Shown piece after piece: positions 19,722 through 64,000 of a DNA stretch of 64,000 nt. The notes under the pieces are model-generated. The model was not told where the DNA came from. It ran no database searches and saw only the letters and a list, made by a program, of their open reading frames with translations. Positions within the stretch are counted from its first letter, which is position 1. Each line of letters begins with the position of its first letter. The position numbers and the translations under genes were made by a program. Source of the DNA: Bostrychus sinensis (lineage: Eukaryota > Chordata > Actinopteri > Gobiiformes > Eleotridae); assembly GCA_020698575.1 (NCBI GenBank), contig CM036255.1:16433501-16497500 (forward strand), written 5' to 3'.

Positions 19722-22700
19722 TTTATTCATTGCACACCTCCACACGCTATGTTCAGTCTCACTTTATTTAACAATGATGTGAAAAGTAAAGGCTGTCCAT
19801 AACATTCAGACAGAAAAAGAAGAATGTTATTCATATGATATCCTCCCAAAATGACAAAACTAATGGCTTCAAAAATGTTCAGGTGATCCAAGTGTGATAC
19901 TTATTTATACAATTTTCCATATTTATTCCCCATTTGTACATAACATAGTTACAGATACTGTAAAATAAAAATGACTTTCAAATATCCTTGTGGCATATGT
20001 GTCAAATATTTCCTAGGTAAAAATGAAAAGATCTTTTACATATACATATATATTTATTTATATAGAGATCTCTATTCTTTCTGTTATAATAAAACAAGTT
20101 ATTGCCCCTCTTGAACATGTTGCATTAAGCATAGGTTTGTTTACTGTTTGAAACTCTTAATAGAACTTAATCCATGTGTTAGCACATATCAAACTGACAA
20201 AACAGTAACAGTATGGACCTGTGAGTTCTTCCACATAATATATACGTCATATTTTTGGACACATAGGTTTAGTGTTATCCAGAAACCCTGATGATGACAC
20301 ATACAAAGATATCTTATATACGTACTGTATATGTCACCTGTGGCAAATACAAACCATTAGCATGACATTTTTTTCGTTACAGAAAATTATGAGCCCTTGA
20401 CCTACCACAATTGCATTTGAACAAGTTGTCATCCACATTGACAAAGAAATTAACAAAATAAATAGGGCACATAAAAAAACACCTGATGACCTGCATTTGG
20501 CATTTTGGATGGACTGAATTGGTTAATGCCAGGAGTGAGTTGTTTAAATTTACCATTGATTTTGCTACGTGCGTCACATTATTGCCCTCAGTGTGGAACT
20601 GTTAAACCAGTAGCATAGTTCATACTGTATTATGATGTTTTTCCACTGAGAATCTTGGCCTTGACATGTAAGCTGATCAAAAGGTTCAAAGAAATACAAT
20701 ATCAAAACAACTGGTGGTGAGAGGATGAAACAACGCAGTGGGTTTGCCACAACAGCTGCAAAAACAGAGGTAACTCTGTGAGTTATACATTTGATTTCAT
20801 GCCATCTTGAGAAAGCCGAATAATCCAGACATGGACACCACCATCAGGGTATCAGCAATTTGTACACAATCACATAGAATGTAATATATAAAATGTGTGG
20901 TTGGCATATCCTCTCCTGAAGGAAGGGCCAACCTCTGACAGTCTCTCACTCACTTGTTAAGTGACAGTGACCATTGGTTGGCAAAGGTGCGGGAGAAGTC
21001 GTGACTCCTTGGAGGTCTGTGCTCGGGGTTTCCCTGCTCCTGGAGCAGGGGCTGGAGGTGCAGGAGCCCCTGATATGTCCTACAGCAGGTGGATCTCTGC
21101 CTGCTGGTCTCCCTCTGGCCTTCAAGTTGAAGTGTATTTATGATCCACCAGAGAAATCCAGCTTGTCTGAATTGGGGCTGTTTCCCATACTGTCCCGTGC
21201 ATTGAGGCATTGAATTAAAATAAATCTATGACAGGTACAATTGACACAGGTGCGGCCAATGTAGTAGTTTGTAGTTTGTCATGATCAGCCTAAATATGTA
21301 CTGTGGGTCCTGTAGGCTACAGTATAAGACAACAGGCACAGCGCTTGACAACGCCTTAAAAACTAAAAACCAAGACACCAATGGTGAAACATATGCTGAG
21401 AACAAACCTTCTCACAGCCACAAAATATTCTTGAATCTGTCCAGAGTCCCTGTTTATTTTTTTCTTGTCTGTGGACAGTTTTACAAAAATGACAACATTG
21501 TGTCAACGACTGCTTTGCTCAGTGCAGCTTTCTCAGGCCGAGTTCAATGGTAAGTTGGTACATTTCCATAGCAACTGAGGTATGGACACTGTTGCTAAGT
21601 GTGAAGTGATTTTTCATGACACTCAATATTATCTGTGAAGAAAGCCCTGTGTCTGTGCTTTATGCTCTATCAGTGTGATCAGCAGTGGCGCCATCACTGT
21701 TTGAAAGCTACAGGAAAGTGGGTGGGCCCCCTCTGTGTTCACTGCCTACACCACTGCACATGGAAATTCAGGTCCACTAAATCCTTTTGTGGACATGGTA
21801 GACCTACATCCTTTCCAGCATCACTCACTTCGTGTTTTATAGGAGTCTTGTGCCTTTAAGCCATTGAAGTGAACCCCATTGCCCTTAACTGTGCTGGTTT
21901 AGCTGGATCAAATGGACATCATAACAGTCTGTGCAAACCACTCTGTAGGGGACAATGACCAGGCCTATAAAAACATGACAGAAAGCACTCAGTGACTGTT
22001 TTCCCTTGCATTTGAGAACCATCATCAGTGCATTTCTTGCCATACAACACAAATAGGACAACTGTGGAACACTCTTGTGGTGTTTATAGTTTCTATTATG
22101 AGAAGCATGGACAGTCTGGCTAAAAAGCCAGTCTTCTTTTGCTTTCCCATGCTTTTTGAGGACCTATTAAGCGACTATGAAAGGCAAAATTTGATGTGAA
22201 ATATTTGATGAAAACCAGACTTGCAAATTTAGCAAAGTGGAAAAAGAGCACTGTGCATCTTATTCATTACTTCTTAGAAAATGGCCCCTTTTATGTACTG
22301 TGACTTTATTAACGTATGTCACTGCACTGCTCATAAGCTACTTTGTCAGCACCTGGCATCAGAGCAGTCAAATTCATACTTCATTTGTCTTCCATAAATA
22401 TATCTGCTTCTCACTAAGATTCTCTGATTATAAACTTTAGCTTTTATGATCTGTCCCACACATAGAATTTCTCTGTCCATTCACAGCATATACAAAGCTT
22501 ACAGTACATCAAGTCAAAAAAATGATATTTACACATCTCCACAAGTCACTTTGAAAAGGGCGCAATTCAAATACTCCTTTGTTGGTTTTTGTAAATTCCG
22601 TGTTCTCATGCCAGTCACTGAAAACTGTGAAATACTCACATTAGAAGACAGGCTCACGTGAACACGCAAGCTCATACAGTACATACAACAAATAACAAAA

Positions 22701-23070
22701 AGAGACAATTCCCTCCAAATAAGGCTACACGTCCTGGTCAGGGCCTGTCCACTGCTGCTCCACTGTCAGCTGTGTGTAGGCTTGTACTTCACTCATTTGT
22801 GTATAGGCAAGAGGAGCAGATGGACAAGGGGACATCGCTGTGAATGATGAGTTCCTATTGGGTCACCCATGGCCTCCTCACACCCCGTCCTGACTTCAAG
22901 GGTTTCAAGTCGTAAAAGAGGCCAGATCTGAAGAGCAAAAGCCTCCTCCCCAATGTCCCTCTATTCTGAGACGACGTAACGCACATATGCTGATGATATC
23001 AGTCTAGTTTGTGTAAAAAAGAAACACATATGTCTCTTCCGGAAAGAGCCAGGTGGGGTGTGAATGAAGC
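19722..23070 (-). other. gabbr2: Probable gabbr2 3' UTR
   Basis: Sequence following the gabbr2 stop on the - strand. Poly(A) signals AATAAA on that strand lie at 20052-20057, 19922-19927, 19763-19768 and 19722-19727, so a UTR of about 3 to 3.3 kb is plausible. The exact end is inferred only. Confidence 0.35.
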
Positions 23071-62472
<39,402 letters not shown>

Positions 62473-64000
62473 CTGTAAAGAAAGCAAATGAATCATAATT
62501 AATATATACAACTATCTAATATACATACAGGAAGGGTAGCACAATCAATGAAATTTCCAGTAAAAAAGAAAAACAAGAGTTATACATTAGCGTTTATTCA
62601 TAAAGAATGTATATATCACTAATGTCTCCAGACCTACTATCTTGATCCAATATTAGTAAAAATCATGTATGCATGTAACTGTGCAGTCAAACAGTCAAAG
62701 TACAAGTACAGTATAAACTCCATTGGAAATATGTCATGTATGAGTCATGTTTGTTGTTAAGTCAAGGATAATGTAGAGACAACAACTAAACCAAATTTGA
62801 GGACATTTTCATCAGTTTAGTCTCATTGTACACAATATATCACTGTCTTGCATCTAGAAAAAAAGTATATGTTTTGCAAATCACACTTTTTTTTTAATCT
62901 ATTTTGGTTATGCTGAGTTCAAATATGTCACTGAAAATTCCCTATCACATACTGTTTTCTCACAAAATAAGATGTGTTTTTAATAATTGTGGTAAATTAC
63001 AGGGTTATACATACAGTAATAGCAGTCATCACTATGATTTCTTGGCTCCCTCCATGCCAGTGGAATGCCAAAACTTAAGCTTTTTCTATTTCCTTTGGTC
63101 CACTGTCTAAGGTTCTCAACACACTGTATGAGGAGCCCATGGTTTTTCCTGGGCAACAAGCTTCATTTCAAAACATGCAGAATATTCCTTTTTTACAAAA
63201 TCTGTAATTTTCTGCCATTGTTTGGATGTTGTTGTCACAGATGTAGCAGAAATCATCTGGGCTATGCTTGCATTTCTGTCTTTCACTGGTCATTATAAAT
63301 CCCTGAAATCAGGAGTTTTGTGTACATGTAAGTGTGCCTAGCATTCATACTACAAGGGCTAATCAGAGGAAAAGTAATAAATGTTGCCCACCTATTGTAC
63401 ATAAAGATAGTGTTTCCTGTGTTGGTGGCAGTATATTTGGCAATAGCTCTGACGATTATGGTCTATCTTAGGCAAAAAAGCTCTTCAGGGGACATCAGAG
63501 TTTGTGAAAAGCTGTGATATTCTAGAGCAAAACTAACAGCACATCTGGACTCAGCATCTAAACATTAGTAAGAAACAACTCTCAGATCCTATTCAGCAAA
63601 TCTGATGCAGGGTGGTGTATTGTGATTCTTGTTATTTCTTATGGTGTAGTGCTCCTCTCCGCCTGTTGACACTGCCTCCTGTCCTTCTTTATCTAGAAAG
63701 ACTGTTAAATTAATTCTGCTCACCATCTGCTTACTGAGCTTCTTAATTACACATTTAACTGGGTTTACATATTACTGCCAGACTAACAAAACAGGTGAGA
63801 GCTGGCAAGATAGCGAGAGTGAGCTGCACAAGAAATAAGCAGGTAGATAGTGAAAGAGAGAGAATGAAATAGAAAAAGCATTTGCATTGGCTGATTAAAA
63901 GACAGCTGAGGGGGAAATGTGGAGAAGGAAGCTTGAGAGCCAATTTTGCCTCAAAAAGATGGTGTGCTTTGAAGTAGCAGCGCAGGATCCCACCCCTCTG
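62473..64000. other. gabbr2 intron to window edge
   Basis: AT-rich intronic sequence upstream of the first visible gabbr2 exon. No further exon of the ectodomain was recognised before the edge. Confidence 0.5.

Noticed and set aside
20950..21213. Overlapping frames of 79-90 codons on both strands
   Set aside because: The region falls in the probable gabbr2 3' UTR, and neither translation resembles a known protein.

Overview
This is a window of teleost (probably percomorph) fish nuclear DNA. The evidence is spliced vertebrate genes with GT-AG introns, fish-type tRNA-derived SINEs, Tc1 transposons, and a DIRS tyrosine-recombinase retrotransposon. No prokaryotic genes, operons or CRISPR arrays are present.

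Two host genes were recognised, and they converge tail to tail. The + strand carries the 3' part of elp2 (Elongator complex subunit 2, a double WD40 propeller): 12 exons from 6029 to 15271, coding for about the last 513 residues. Its 5' exons lie left of the window. The - strand carries the 3' part of gabbr2 (GABA-B receptor subunit 2): 12 exons from 62472 down to the stop at 23073, coding for about 529 residues. These cover the end of the ligand-binding ectodomain, all seven membrane helices, the coiled coil and the tail. Its 5' exons lie right of the window. All 24 exon junctions keep phase. The one coding problem is a single extra base in the second elp2 exon seen here (about 6566-6569), which is either an assembly indel or a real lesion.

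Layout: 1-6028 is an elp2 intron largely filled by a 4.28-kb DIRS element (1507-5784, - strand). 6029-15271 holds the elp2 exons and several SINEs. 15272-23070 is the space between the two stop codons, holding a broken Tc1 copy (15805-17399) and the probable long gabbr2 3' UTR. 23071-62472 is gabbr2, with a 23.6-kb intron (31086-54696) that contains a Harbinger-like element, a LINE fragment and an intact Tc1 element with a 340-codon transposase ORF (52213-53820). 62473-64000 is further gabbr2 intron.

The most informative non-gene structure is the DIRS element. It has 147-bp inverted repeats with no mismatches and an internal complementary region that matches both outer ends. It has nevertheless lost reverse transcriptase and RNase H and carries a damaged recombinase. 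This suggests a defective copy mobilised in trans. I found no convincing new gene system. The remaining accessory content is layered transposons.
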